NCBI GenBank assembly: GCA_030549495.1
Contig: JAUIRK010001037.1
Span: 248,001-312,000, forward strand
From: Nectonema munidae
Lineage: Eukaryota > Nematomorpha > Nectonematoida > Nectonematidae
Direction of reading: 5' to 3'
Length of the DNA: 64,000 nt
The position numbers and the translations under genes are program-made. The first letter of the stretch is position 1, and every line of letters begins with the position of its first letter. Shown here in pieces: positions 21,505-33,363 of this stretch. The notes below the pieces were generated by a model. The model saw nothing but the letters and a program-made list of their open reading frames with translations, did no database searches and was not told the DNA's origin.

Positions 21505-22250
21505 GAGAGTTTAGGTAAATATTTAGATAAAAAGTTACTTTTTGAGATGAGCTCTCACATTTAGATCAATTTTTTGACAGGTTTGATTGATTTTCATAAA
21601 GAATGAATATCACCACTGAATTTAGCATATTTGATAATGGGTATACAGGTGCAAAAAACTTTATATACTTATTTAGATAAAAAGTTCCTTTTTGAGATGA
21701 GCTGTCACATTTAGATCAATTTTTTGACAGGTTTGATTGATTTTCATAAAAAATGAATATCACCACTGAATTCAGCATATTTGAAAATGGGTATACATGT
21801 GTAAAAAACTTTATATACTTATCTAGATAAAAAGTTCCTTTTTGAGATGAGCTGCACATTTAGATCAATTTTTTGATAGGTTTGATTGATTTTCATAAAA
21901 AAATGAATATCACCACTGAATTCAGCATATTTGAAAATGGGTATACATGTGCAAAAAACTTTATATACTTATTTAGATAAAAAGTTCCTTTTTGAGATGA
22001 GCTGTCACATTTAGATCAATTTTTTGACAGGTTTGATTGATTTTCATAAAAAATGAATATCACCACTGAATTCAGCATATTTGAAAATGGGTATACATGT
22101 GTAAAATACTTTATATAATTATTTAAATAAAAAGTTCCTTTTTGAGATGAATGGTCAAATATAAATCAATTTTATGTCAGGTTTGATTGATTTTGATAAA
22201 AAATGGACATCACCACTGAATTCAGCATAGTTGAAATATATATGTAACAT
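21505..22250. repeat. Tandem array of a 150-bp unit, about five copies
   Basis: The motif TTTGAGATGAGCT occurs at 21541, 21691, 21841, 21991 and (as TTTGAGATGAATG) 22141: exactly 150 bases apart each time. Each unit also carries ATCAATTTTTTGACAGG, TTTGATTGATTTTCAT, CACCACTGAATTCAGCA and GGGTATACATGTG. Neighbouring units are well over 90% identical except the last, which is diverged. A related unit forms the array at 52345-52890. Confidence 0.93.
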
Positions 22251-22284
22251 CAAAAATATTTATAAAAACTTATTAATATCTGAG

Positions 22285-22345
22285 AAAAATAGGGGGGGGC
22301 ACTTTACGCCCTCCAGCACTTGAGCGGACAAATTTTGCCCAGCAC
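22285..22345 (-). repeat. piggyBac-type terminus next to the 150-bp array
   Basis: Read inverted, the sequence is TTAACCCTATTAGTGCTGGG, i.e. a TTAA target followed by a CCC... end. The locus at 50595 starts TTAACCCTATCAGTG and also leads towards 150-bp units. No matching opposite end was found on the other side of this array. Confidence 0.5.
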
Positions 22346-25300
22346 TAATAGGGTTAATGAAGTTGAGGTAAAGTTGGAGCGGATCATAATTAGAAGTTTA
22401 GCGATGGATTTGATGAAACATTTGTGAAGAGAGAAAGGTTATGGTGAGGAAGGGTGAAATAAAGGTAGTGGATTGATTTTGGGTTGGATGAAAATGTTGT
22501 TTGGAGAAGACGAAAATTGTTGGAGTAAGGATTTGTATTAAGTTTAAGAGGGTGTAATTTGAGTGTTATGGAAATAGAAGGACTTAAAATAAGAATTTGG
22601 TTCGATGCATGTCATGATATATTTTTTGATAGCAGTTTGTTTGAGATGACGGGTTAGAAGAAAACAGTTCGTGAAGAATTCTAGGATTCTAGTAGGGGAG
22701 GTTTTGTAGGCCCTGGTCATTGTGATGAGGCAAAGACGGTGGATTTTATATAGATAAGTGAGTGATGAGGGGTAGTTTAATGATAGACCCCATGAAAGAA
22801 TGCCATACTCAAGCGTAGGTAGGATGATTGATTTGTATATAAAAGATGAGTGCAGAATACTTAGGCTCCATTTATAAGATATAATTTTACTAAGAGAGAA
22901 AAGAGTTGAAGATAGTTTGTGGTATAGGTTTTTGAAGTGGGATGACCATTTGAGGTTTGATTGAAAGGTGAGCCCTAAATATTTCATAGAGGAAGATTGT
23001 TGGATGAGGATATCGCTGGATGTTAATAGTGGGAGGTGAGGGGAATGTGTTCGTGTGAAGTGTATAAGAGTTGATTTTGTTGCGTTAAATTTTACTTTTA
23101 ATGAATCGGCTGCAAAAGTTAGCGTGTTATAGAGAGAGTTGATGTTCATTATGTTTTCTTTTTGAGAATTTGAGTTAAAGATGAAGGTTAGATCATCTGA
23201 ATAGCATTGAAAGAAGGTTGAATTGTTAGCTAATATATCTAATAGGGGGTTTATAAGTATAATCGAGAGGATATCGGAGAGGCACCCACCTTATGGCGTG
23301 GATAGTGAGAGGGAATGAATGGCAACTAGAAAATCGTGTCTGAATATAAGGCACCGATTTGAAAGCTAATTTTGAATGAATTTTATGAGATAATTGTGGT
23401 ATTTTTGTCGGATCATATTGAAAATGATAGCAGGATGCCATGCTGATTTGAAGGCGTGGTTGATGTCTAGAAAGAGGGCGGATGATGTTAATTTGGAAGA
23501 TAGTTTTCTTTCGAGGTAGGAGAAGAGTCTATATAGAGCGGATTCTGGACTTTTGTGTAATAGGTATGCACATTGGAAGGGACTAATTTTGTTAGATGTG
23601 GTGATGTGAAAGAGAAACCTTTTGCGTAGAATTTTTTCTAAGATTTTTCCTAAAGTAGGAAGGATGGTGATTGGTCGCCAGTTGGTTATGAGGCCTAAGT
23701 TTTTATTGGGTTTGGGAATTAAAATAAGCTTACCTATTTTCCAGATAGATGGGAAAAGGAGAATTTTAAGCAACTGTTGTATAATTGTAAGAGATATTGT
23801 GAATATAAAGGGAAGGATTTTATGATATGTTTTGTGATTATAAGATCAAGGCTTGAGGATGATTTAGGATTTAGGTTATTTATAGCTGAGGCTAATTCCG
23901 CTAGATTTATTGGAGGAAAAGTTTGGGATGAATTTAGGGATGAGATTGAGGAGACATGTTCGCGTATAGAGTGGTTTACTATATTAACAGATGTATGAGA
24001 ATCCTGAGGGAAAAGCGTTGAAAGAAAGGATGGGTTGATTAATGGGTCGTTGGAAATTGTGTGCGGTAAGAGTGGATTGAGTTGAGAAACTTTGCGATTT
24101 TTGCGTACGGAATTAATCACCTTTCATGGATTTTTAATAGAGGAGGAGCAGAATTTTTTCCAAGATTCTTTTTTTGCAGAATTTATTTCTGCCATATATC
24201 TATTTTTTATATTGAAGTAGTGTTCTATATTGTTAGGGCTATGGTTTTTACGAAGTGTTTTAAGAGAATGTTTTAGGAATTTTTTAAGCGAGGTGAGAAA
24301 GGGAGTCCAGAAGTATGGGTGTTTTCTACGTAAATATTGTTTGGCTTGGGTTGATAGTGTGATGGAAAATTTAATTCTGTTGTTGAGGGTAAGGGCTGCA
24401 GAATCAAGATCACTGGGAGAATTTATGTGAGGAATAATTGAGGGAAGTTGTGACTTTAATTAATTTAGGAAGGTGGTCCAGTGAGTTTTAGGTGTGTTTT
24501 GATTTGATACTCTTGTGAAAGGTTTTATATTAATTTGATAAGTTATAAAAAAGATGGTCGGAATGGTGTGTTTGAGATGTGCCAATTTGTAATGAATTTT
24601 AATGTGTTTTTTGAGGCTATGGTTATGTCAACAATGGGAGGAGGCGGTTTTGTTGTTAGTAAATTTCATAAAAGTGAGGTCCTTAGATGTATCCACTATG
24701 TAAAGATTATGTGCTTCTAGGAAAGAGAGAAGTTGCGCGCCACGTGTATTTTCTTTGTAGTGCCACAGTAAATAACGGGAATTGCAATCTGTGCTGATGA
24801 TAATGTGATGATTTTTGAGGTAAAGAGGTGATAAGTTTTGAGTGGCTTTAAGATCGTGAGAAAAGTTTAAAGGAATGGTATGTCTACTGGAAGGGGCAGA
24901 GTAGAGAGAACAGAAAATAAGGGATGAGTTTTCGCTAAATATTAGGACAAATATGTATTCTTGAGTCGAGTGTTGATGAATGAAATAAAAGTGTATAGGT
25001 AATTTTATGATGATACAGGCTGAATAAGGAGTTACTGTAGGTTCATGTAGTACAGTGTAATTTGGAGGAATTGAAGGGAAAGAAGAGTTTTTTGTGTAGG
25101 GCTCGTTTATGGATATAATATCAAAAGAGTTAGAATGTAGGATTTTGAGGAGGTTTGACCAAGCTGTTTTGGAGTGGTTTAGATTTATGTAGAGAATGTT
25201 TAACATATAAAGGTTTTGAGTAGGTTTTGGTGGTTTTTATTTAGGTTAGTAAGATGTTGTACTCAAAAGAGGCAAGCGTGGGAGAGGGCTGAATGTTGTT

Positions 25301-26330
25301 GTTTGCAATTAGACCATTTTAGAGATGCAGGGTTTTCTTTGAAGATACAAGTGGCAATAGAATGATCTCTTTGACCATAGTGAGCGCAGTGGGGAGAGTT
25401 TGATTTACAGTGTAAGGTTGTGTGGTTAAATTTGAGGCAGGTTTCACATTGATGTAATTTGGGTTTTAGTATTTTAGAGATTAGAATGAGGTTTTCTACT
25501 ATAAGTTTAGGGTTTTACATTAGGAATTTGGCTATTATCGAGTTACTAGTGCGAAAGGAGGTGGTGTAAGAATAGATACCCTCTTTTCCTATTTTTTTTT
25601 AAAGATTCAAGTGTGCCTAAGGATTTAATATGGGGGTTATTTTCGTAAAGTAGTTGGGATAGAGAGTCTAGGGGTATTTCTTTAAGGTTACTTGGAAGTA
25701 GAAAAGTTTGGTATGAAGGTGGAATATCATTGGTAGTGACACCGTTTTTGTTCTATTTAGAAACAATAGTGTCTTTTTCAGCGGTTAAGGAGAATCGAAA
25801 ATAGAGAGTTGCTTCGTTAGAGCTTCTGGTGTTTTTTTAGGGTAAAAGGGTTTAATTTAGGTTCCATTTTTTTGATTATGGATTTTTTAAAATCTATAAT
25901 TTCGGTGCGGGATTTAGTTGATTACTTAGGGATTATTTGGATTGAGAGTTTTGGGTCTAACTTTTTTCATGGTTTTGGTAGTAAGTTGGGTATACGAAAA
26001 GTAGATGGGTTAGTAATGATCGTTGGTTGGGTAGCAGCAGTTGAAGCATAACTGATAGTATTGGAGAGGCTCATAAGTTTAATTTCTAAGTTTGAGGCAA
26101 TTTTTAAAAGGGTGTCAGATTTTAGTTTATAGAATTTAATACTCTCTTAAGCGGATAGTGATGCATGAGAAATGAAGTCGTCAAACATGTTAGAGATAAT
26201 TTGGGAGGTCGTTGGGGTTTGAGATTTAATTTCAGGACATGGTCGTTTAGATGTGAGGGAGAGGTGTTCGTGTGTATAGATTGTATGGGTTTATTTCCAT
26301 AGTTGTGAGTTTAAAGAGAGAAAAGTGAGG

Positions 26331-26825
26331 TAGAAAGAGATCAGGAAAAACTAGATTTTTTTTTTAAATATGACAGGTGTGTTCACAGTACAATATATTT
26401 TAAAATCCGAAATAGAAAGGTATCTAAATCTTTATTGGGTAACACAACTTTGTAAAAAAATCTTTAAACTATCTTTTTTTCAGATCTACCATTCCTATTT
26501 GAACATGAGCACCGGCTTTGGCTGATACATTGTTTCCAAATCTGGTCTTTACGTTTAATAAAGTATCTAGTTTTAAGAAATTATATTTAAGAAAGTATTA
26601 TGTATTCTTTACTTCTAATGGTTTTCCTTTTTAATTCTTATATTTTAAGTTTTTTACGTTTGCATTAAATTATATATTGAGAAAGAGAGAAAATTTATTG
26701 AAAAGAAAAAGTGTTCACTAAGAGAAAAAAACTGAAAAATTATATAAGGATAATATAATTTCATCACGATATTAAATAATATATATCAAATAATCAAAAT
26801 AAAATTCTGTAATCAAAGAATCAAA
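26331..26825. other. Spacer with a repeat shared with the 47.4-kb region
   Basis: No coding signal. The stretch 26766-26826 (ATTAAATAATATATATC, AAATAATCAAAATAAAATTC, TGTAATCAAAGAATC) matches the unit repeated at 47430-47800. The plus-strand LINE at 26826 inserted within or beside it. Confidence 0.55.
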
Positions 26826-28950
26826 TAATGCTCCTCAAGGCGGCCGCTTATCTGACCTACTTTGGTTAATACTCATCAACCCCCTTCTTGCTTTTATCAA
26901 CAACAACTCTGTCTTTTCTCAGGGATATTCCGACGACCTTCTTTTCTCTTTTTCTAGTCGTGAGCAAAACGAAAATTTTAAACAATCTGCTTCCTTACTA
27001 AAACAAATTCATTTCAAAGCGCAACAATACAAAATTTCCTTTAACCCTAATAAATCCTACTTAATTCATTTCACACGCAAAAGAATCAAACATTTACCCT
27101 TAAAACTTAACACAACAAACAAATTAGATCCACAGAACCCAGTAAAATATCTTGGGCTCACTTTCCAACCCAACTTAAAATTCTCTACTCATTTCAAAAG
27201 CACCTCACAAATATTAGTCAAAACCGTTTTCTCTCTTAAAAACGGAATTTCTTACAAATGGGGACTTTCCCCAAAAATCACAAAGTTGATTTATAAAAGT
27301 CTCATTTTCCCTGTCCTCAAATATGGAATACTTTCATGGGGCTCAGAGTTGAAGCATCAGTCATCCTTTACTCATCTTAATAAAATTCATCGCCTGTGTC
27401 TCCTTTCTATCACCAATGCCTATCACACTACACCAACTACAAAACTTGAATTATTCACTAACACGCTACCCCTACATCTCAATCTAAAGAATTTCTTTCT
27501 GCTCTACACCCCCACCACATCCTTTCACCAACCTATACACAACCCAAACATCCCAATCACTGCAGTACTACAATTCCTTATTAATTCAGTTTTCTCCTAA
27601 CAAAACATCTTATCAAGTGCTACCATTAAATCACCCAATTGAGCTCATCCACCCTTCTTCATCTCCTCCTTACACCACTAACATCTGTCACCATAGATAT
27701 CTTGCCCTAAACTCTATAGCTCGCCAACGTACAACAAATACTATCAGTTCGCTTTCAATTTTCACTGACGGTTATAAATCACAACACCGCTCTTCAGCTG
27801 CATGCGCATTCTTCCTACAAAACACAAAAAAACCATTCCTTATCCAACACACAAACCTAGATCCAGAAATCACTGCTCACGAAACAGAAATTCATGCAGT
27901 ATTACTATCCTGCAACATTCTACTTAATAACCTAACTTCCTTTTCTACCTCCTTCAAATATATCACTTTTTTCACAGACTCGCAAAATTAAATAAATGAC
28001 CTAAAACTTGAAAACAAAATCTCACATTCAACTTATAGTTTAGCAAGCAAACTTATTCACCTATCTAATCACTTTGAATTAAAAATCGTCTGGTGCCCAG
28101 CTCATTCCATCTGTTTCGAAAATTACCTCGTCGATTACGTTGCAAAATCAAAAATCTCCGATTCACAGATCCTACCCCTATTTTCTCTACCCATCTCCAC
28201 ATTTACAAACACTATAACTAACTCTACAGTACTGCAGTGGCAACAATCTATTGACTCAATCATCACATCACTTCCGACATCTATGCCATTATCACAACTC
28301 ATTTTAAACAAACATTTTCACTCACTCCCTCGGAACATCATTCGCCGGCTCTCATCCCATTGCCCTTGTAATGCATACTTCTTCAAATTCAAACTTCACT
28401 CAAACCCTTTCTGTCGTTTCAGCTGTTCGTACATTGAAACCCCTATACATATTCTCCTTTTTTGTCCAATTTTTCATTCTCAACGACACCAACTCCTTGA
28501 AAAAAGCCGCTACTTTTTTAAAGATATTCCATCCTCTCTACATGATCTTCTACAACACCCATTACTCATCAAACATCTCTCTCTTCTCATAACCACAATC
28601 GAACCAATACTCTCTTGAAACCAAACACTCATTCCTCCCTCAAATATCCAATAACAATAAGCCATTATCATCATTAACCCATACATTCTACAAAACAGTT
28701 TAGTGTCTACAGCCATGAAAATCTTCCAAATTTTCCTTTCTATTTCAGAAAGACCCACAAAGACTAAACTTACACTTTGAAGACGAAATTCCAACAGACT
28801 TGCAAGCATATCAGCTCCAGCTGGAAAGTGCTTTGAAATCTCCATACCTACCTACCTACCAACCTACCTACCTACCTACCTACCTACCTACCTACCTACC
28901 TACTTACCTACCTACCTACCTACCTACCTACCTACCTACCTACCTACCTT
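26826..28950 (+). mobile_element. 5'-truncated RNase-H-bearing LINE (I/R1-like), plus strand
   Basis: Begins inside RT motif B (APQGGRLSDLLWLI), then YSDDLLFSFSS as a variant of the F/Y-A-DD catalytic motif, and VKYLGLTFQPNLKFSTHFK. Next FPVLKYGILSWGSEL matches the minus-strand sister. RNase H at about 27750-28160 has SIFTDGYKSQ, HETEIHAVLL, TFFTDSQN and WCPAHS...VDYVAK, supplying the D-E-D-H/D set. A C-terminal knuckle follows at about 28350-28480 (HCPCN..., CSYIETPIHILLFCPIF). Only a few stops or frameshifts, so it is younger than its sister. The 3' end runs into a TACC microsatellite. Sense strand is very G-poor. Confidence 0.85.
28843..28948 (+). repeat. (TACC)n microsatellite, LINE 3' tail
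   Basis: About 26 tetranucleotide units (CCTA/TACC) with two variants (CCAA near 28858, CTTA near 28904). It directly follows the LINE 3' UTR; the other copy of this LINE family also ends in a CCTACC-like run, so the array is the element's own 3' tail that expanded. Confidence 0.9.
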
Positions 28951-29797
28951 ATAATAACTGTATTTATGAATGAAAATTCTAACCCACCATGTTTGAAAAA
29001 AGTTCAAAATTTTTTATAGAAAGAGAATTCTTGTGTATTAATTAAATCTGAAAAATAGAGAAAGGTTTTAAATCGTGGCTTTCAATAGATTTGCATTTAA
29101 AACGGTAAAGTTTATAATTTTTATTTATTGATATAAATACATTTTCATTTTTTTAGCCTATGCAATTCAAAAAGCTTGAATTAAGGAAAATTAATTTCCA
29201 CTTTTTAAACGCAACTTATATAATACAAAAGGGCTCATCTATCAACACTATAAGAAATATTGCTCAAACCTTAGTTCATTAAAAATGACTTGATTCATTT
29301 AATTGAAATCTTGTAAATCAGATTGAATCATAAATTTATTTGTATTTAACAAATTCCATTTTATTTTAAAATACCAAAATTTAAAAATGAAAGAAGATTA
29401 TTTTTTTGAAATTGTACTCTCACTTGGAAAGTTCATATCTTTAAAAAACAAAATTGAGGTATAATATTAATATATAATAATAGGAGGAATAATTTGCTTA
29501 TATTGTTTTCCTTCTATTAAATACTATTTATTTCTTTTAAATAATTTATATTTATATAAATACTTTCCTTCTTTCTCTTTAGCTAGTTTTTCATATAATT
29601 TAGGACAGTTTAGGTAATACTAATTTACATTTTTTCCTTTTATAGATTTTAAATTATTTTTTAGCAAGATATTTTTAGAGTAGAATTAATTTTACAATGA
29701 ATATTATTTAATAGCTAAGACTTTCTGACTCAAATTATTGGGTATGGTAATGAGATTAATTGGTGCTCCTGATCTCTAATGCACTACTGTTTTAAAC
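28951..29797. other. AT-rich spacer, nothing recognised
   Basis: No open frame above background and no repeat partner seen, up to the CAGGGCG end of hAT repeat copy C. Confidence 0.5.
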
Positions 29798-30963
29798 CAG
29801 GGCGTACATCCTCTAAATTATTGGAGGGGGGGGGGCGAATTTTTTTGTTGCAATTTTTAAAATTACTGGTCTGGAAATATCATGGGAGAACAAATATTCA
29901 AACATTCCTTTAAAATAGAGTGTATTCAGCGCATACCTAAATTTATAATGCTACTTTATATATTTTTTTAAAAATTCGTGAAATTTAAATACTATACTTC
30001 CAGCGAAAATATTTTAATTAAATTTGCATGCATATACACTAGTTTAAAAAATCCAAAATTGTTGGGGGCGAATAGTTTTTTCATTTGAAAATGAAGTAGT
30101 CTATCAGGCACATTACAGGAATTGATGAAAGGATATTTGATTGATAGATAACAAATAACTGAAGGTTGGAGAGTTTTATATGAGTGGATGTAGTTTGAAG
30201 GAAAAGAGTCTACTAGCCACCCTGCGATGTTTATATTAAAAAAATGTGATTGATTCAGGGGCGCACATCCTTGAAATTATTGGAGGGAGGGAGGAGAGAC
30301 TTTCAATCGTCTTCCAAAAAAGACAACAAATTTTTTTGAATTCCTACTCCTCTCTTGTCTATTCTATTTCATTCTTAATTAAGCTTAATGTAAACTTTAA
30401 CCCCCGCCATATTAAGCTTAAAGTCAACAATGAATGAGGATTTTTTCTCACTTCAAATAGATTCGCACCATCTCCAATTATGTGTAGAAAGGGGGTAAAG
30501 ATATCAATTAACAATAAAAAATTGGGAATTTTATTGAATGAAAAAATCATTTATTAATTTTCAGTTGTTCCTTCTTCCTAAAAAATGAAAAAATGTTTTA
30601 TTGAGAAAAATAAATAAAAAAAAACACATCCAAATTACATAACTTTTCTGTGATAATTCTATGAAAAATGTAAAACAAAACTAAAGTTAGAGAACTTTGT
30701 ATTCAAATTTTTTCATTCTTATTAGTGTATAAGAATAAGTGTAAATTAATTAGACTCTCAAAAAAGGGTCTACAATAAAGATAAAATTTTGCAAACAAAA
30801 ACCAAACAATAAATTAAGATTGCATTACTTCATTTTTCTCAGCATCATTCAAAAATAGTTTAAAAGCAAAATTGGTGCAGCTACAAAAATCTACAAAAAG
30901 TAAAATAAATTTTAACATTTTGCAATGATTTGCCTTTTATAACTTTTAAGGAAAAAAAGAGTA

Positions 30964-31052
30964 TACTCTCTTGAAACCAAACACTCATTCCTCCCTCAAA
31001 TATCCAATAACAATAAGCCATTATCATCATTAACCCATACATTCTACAAAAC
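30964..31052 (+). mobile_element. Patch of LINE 3' UTR inside copy C
   Basis: About 89 bases nearly identical to 28608-28696, the 3' UTR of the RNase-H LINE (ACTCTCTTGAAACCAAACAC, TCATTCCTCCCTCAAATATC...). It lacks the LINE's real 3' end and TACC tail. In copy B the corresponding position (about 18835-18930) holds different, unique sequence, so the patch replaced it rather than being simply inserted. Confidence 0.8.
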
Positions 31053-31071
31053 AATTTATTCCTACAGCATA

Positions 31072-31250
31072 CTCTATGGGTGGCATAGTAGGTTGGTTGA
31101 GATGATGGGCTCAGCACGGAAGCCTATGGATTCGATTCGTCATCGATACCAATTTGTTCATATTTTGACATAAGCGCTCCACCAGTGCCTTCCTTGACAA
31201 TGAAAACATACCCACGGTACCGTTACCTTACCTTTTACTCAAAAAAATTT
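31072..31250 (+). repeat. tRNA-like SINE block in copy C
   Basis: GGTGGCATAGTAGG resembles an A box and, about 45 bases on, GGATTCGATTC resembles a B box (GGTTCGANTCC), the spacing of a tRNA-derived pol III promoter. The same block, inverted, is in copy B (about 18430-18551). No acceptor stem or CCA is seen, so it is a SINE-like piece and not a tRNA gene. Confidence 0.5.
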
Positions 31251-32270
31251 GCTACATAATTAACATAAGAGAGAAAGGAGACAAAATAAACTAATAAAGC
31301 AATTTTCACTATTTTAAAATGAAACTGTCTGTTCTCAGAATAATTTCAATATAATAGGAGGCATAAAAAATAAGATAGTTTATTTGATATTTTCAAGTTT
31401 TTATAAGCAGCAAAAGCCAAGGTTGAAGTAGCAAACCCTTATAGAGTGATTTGGTAACGCTTGTATTTCTTACATTTTGTAAGGAATCATAGTATACAAA
31501 AAATCGTAGTTTAATCACTTTCCATAAAATTATTTAAGTCTAAGAACACAAAATCATAAATAAACCATGTAAACTAGCATAAATCATAAAAATCATAATA
31601 TACGAGAACAAAAAAATCATTGCGTTTTTTTTCTGTCTACAAATAAAATTCTGACAGCTGTCATTAATAGATCAAGTACATTTTTAACTACTGAAACATT
31701 TTGTTTCGATAATATATTTTTATTATAATAATCAACAAATTTTCTTAAAAAAATTATTTAGTTAATTATGTACAGTGTTACAAAATTTAACAATCGAACA
31801 TTATAAAAATATCTCTGCTCAAATATTAAGCAAATAAAGTATTCTTGCTTTTAAACTGAATAGCTAGTCAAAATATTCATTTTCAAATAGCTATTGGAAA
31901 AAAATTTCTTGACTTGAAAAAATTAAAGTTTTCAAATGTTACAAAATGTAACAAACGTACTGATAAAGATTAAAAGTGACCTTGTTGAAAATTTTTTTTA
32001 AAGCGAGTCTGACAATTTTCATTGATATAAAATTGTAACGATTGAAAACTATTTTTCTCTCATTTAAAAACAAATTTTCATTTTTACAAAATGTTTGGTG
32101 TATTATCGGACTAAATTTTTACCAAAAATCTCTGATTAATTTGAATAGCTGAAATTTAGTATCATGAAAAAATGTTAAATATTGAACTTATATTTCGCTA
32201 AAAACTAGTTTCTAATGAGATAAAATAGAATTAATTTTAATAACTCTAAATGCAAATTAGAGAGAAGCAG

Positions 32271-33363
32271 TGGCAAAGAAAGTTTTTCAATAAATTTTTT
32301 CTTTGTCAAATTTTTTCGCTCGAAATAATTCACGACCAATAGAAACTTGTAGTTTTTTTGCCAATTCACTATTATTAATTTGAAAACTTTCTTGAAAATA
32401 ACTCGGGGAGAAATCTTTTTTTGAAACACTGGAGCTTGCAGATAACTGAAAATTTGAAAAATACTAATTAAAATTATTTCTTTTACTTTTCAGTTTTTGT
32501 TTTTTTTGATAAATTATTCATTGTCTTTTGTTTTGACTAAAGCATGAATATTTTTTTGGTGTCTTTGGAGATGTCGTTTTTAATTTGACGAAGACATACT
32601 AGTTTTTAACTTTATTTCACTATTGCAAATTTTTTCATTATTTGTTTGACGAAACAAACAAGTTTTTTTCTTGCTTAAATTACTTATAAATCATGCGCAA
32701 ACGTGACATTTTAACTAAAAGAGTAAAATGAAAACAAAAAAAAATAAAAATTCTTATTTGAATAGCAATTACCTTGGTTAAATGAATTATAACCTTAATT
32801 TTTCTTTTGGAAAATGTATTAACAATTTTTTATAAATTTTTATGATGAATAAACTATTTTTTGAAAAACTTTTCGCTTCCCCTTCTAAATTTTTTATAGC
32901 TTCCACCATTTTCGCTTCGTTAGAACATGATTTTATCACTCAAAACAACTCTTTTCAATATCTTAGTGCAAACATAATTTTTGTCATACCATTAAATATT
33001 TTTTCTAAATAAATTTTGGTCGCCCCTCTTGCTACTTTTACTGAATACTTTTTTTGAAAGTGGCTTCCATTAGTACTTTATTCGAGGGGAGTGTCTTTTC
33101 TAAGCTTATTCTCACCTTCATATTAAAATTGGTTTAGGAATTGCTTTTCTCGCTCATTTTCTAACTAAGATGTCAACGTTAAAATTGCATCACAATGTAA
33201 TGAAGTTTATATAAATGTTTGGAAGTTGTAAGATCAAATTTCTTTAAATTTTCTTCAACTTAAATGGCCTTTGAATAACTGCATTCTTGAGCACAAATCT
33301 TTATTAAAAATGTTACTATTTAAAAAAAGCAATGCATAACATTCATATTGTTTTCTTTTTTAG
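32271..33363. other. AT-rich region upstream of the first recognised PI4KA exon
   Basis: Should contain or lead to the start of PI4KA, but the extreme N-terminus is poorly conserved and I cannot place exon 1. ATGTCAACGTTAAAATTG followed by CATCACAAT|GTAATG at 33170-33198 is a possible short first exon with a phase-0 donor; support is weak. Confidence 0.3.

Larger units (their letters stand above)
21135..26330 (-). mobile_element. Degenerate RNase-H-clade (R1/I-like) LINE, minus strand
   Basis: Sense strand is strikingly poor in G. ORF1 remnant about 26.3-25.25 kb, ending in three zinc knuckles (CLKFNHTTLHC, CAHYGQRDHSIATC, CKQQHSALSHAC). ORF2 endonuclease 25206-24628: ILYINLNHSKTAW, INEPYTKN, STDCNSRYLLWHYKENTRG. 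RT remnants 24120-23366: FPSIWKIGKLILIPKPNKN, WRPITILPTLGKILEKILRK, ALFLDINHAF. The palm/thumb follows at 23149-22544: KYLGLTFQSNLKWSSHFKNL then LPTLEYGILSWGL. The 3' end near 21137 carries a degenerate CCTACCAACC tail like its sister at 26826-28950. The 3' part is interrupted by the 150-bp array at about 21500-22341. Many stops and frameshifts; an old copy. Confidence 0.8.
29798..32270 (+). mobile_element. Large non-autonomous hAT-type repeat, copy C
   Basis: Starts CAGGGCGTACATCC, then ATTATTGG and a G-run, as in copy B inverted. It runs collinearly with copy B through the internal CAGGGGCGCACATCC motif (30257), the SINE-like block (about 31076-31250) and the CTGACAGCTGTCA block (31650). 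From about 32060 it carries an extra 150-170 bases absent from copy A before rejoining it at TAACTCTAAATGCAAATTAG (about 32240). No right terminal repeat or target duplication was found, so the right end is truncated or eroded. A LINE 3'-UTR scrap replaces part of the interior at 30964-31052. Confidence 0.75.

Noticed and set aside
23226-24430. Several plus-strand frames of 60-73 codons between 23.6 and 24.7 kb
   Set aside because: Shadows of the degenerate minus-strand LINE; its G-poor sense strand lowers stop frequency on the opposite strand.
28510-28845. 111-codon minus-strand frame
   Set aside because: It is antisense to the C-terminal zinc-knuckle region and 3' UTR of the plus-strand LINE.
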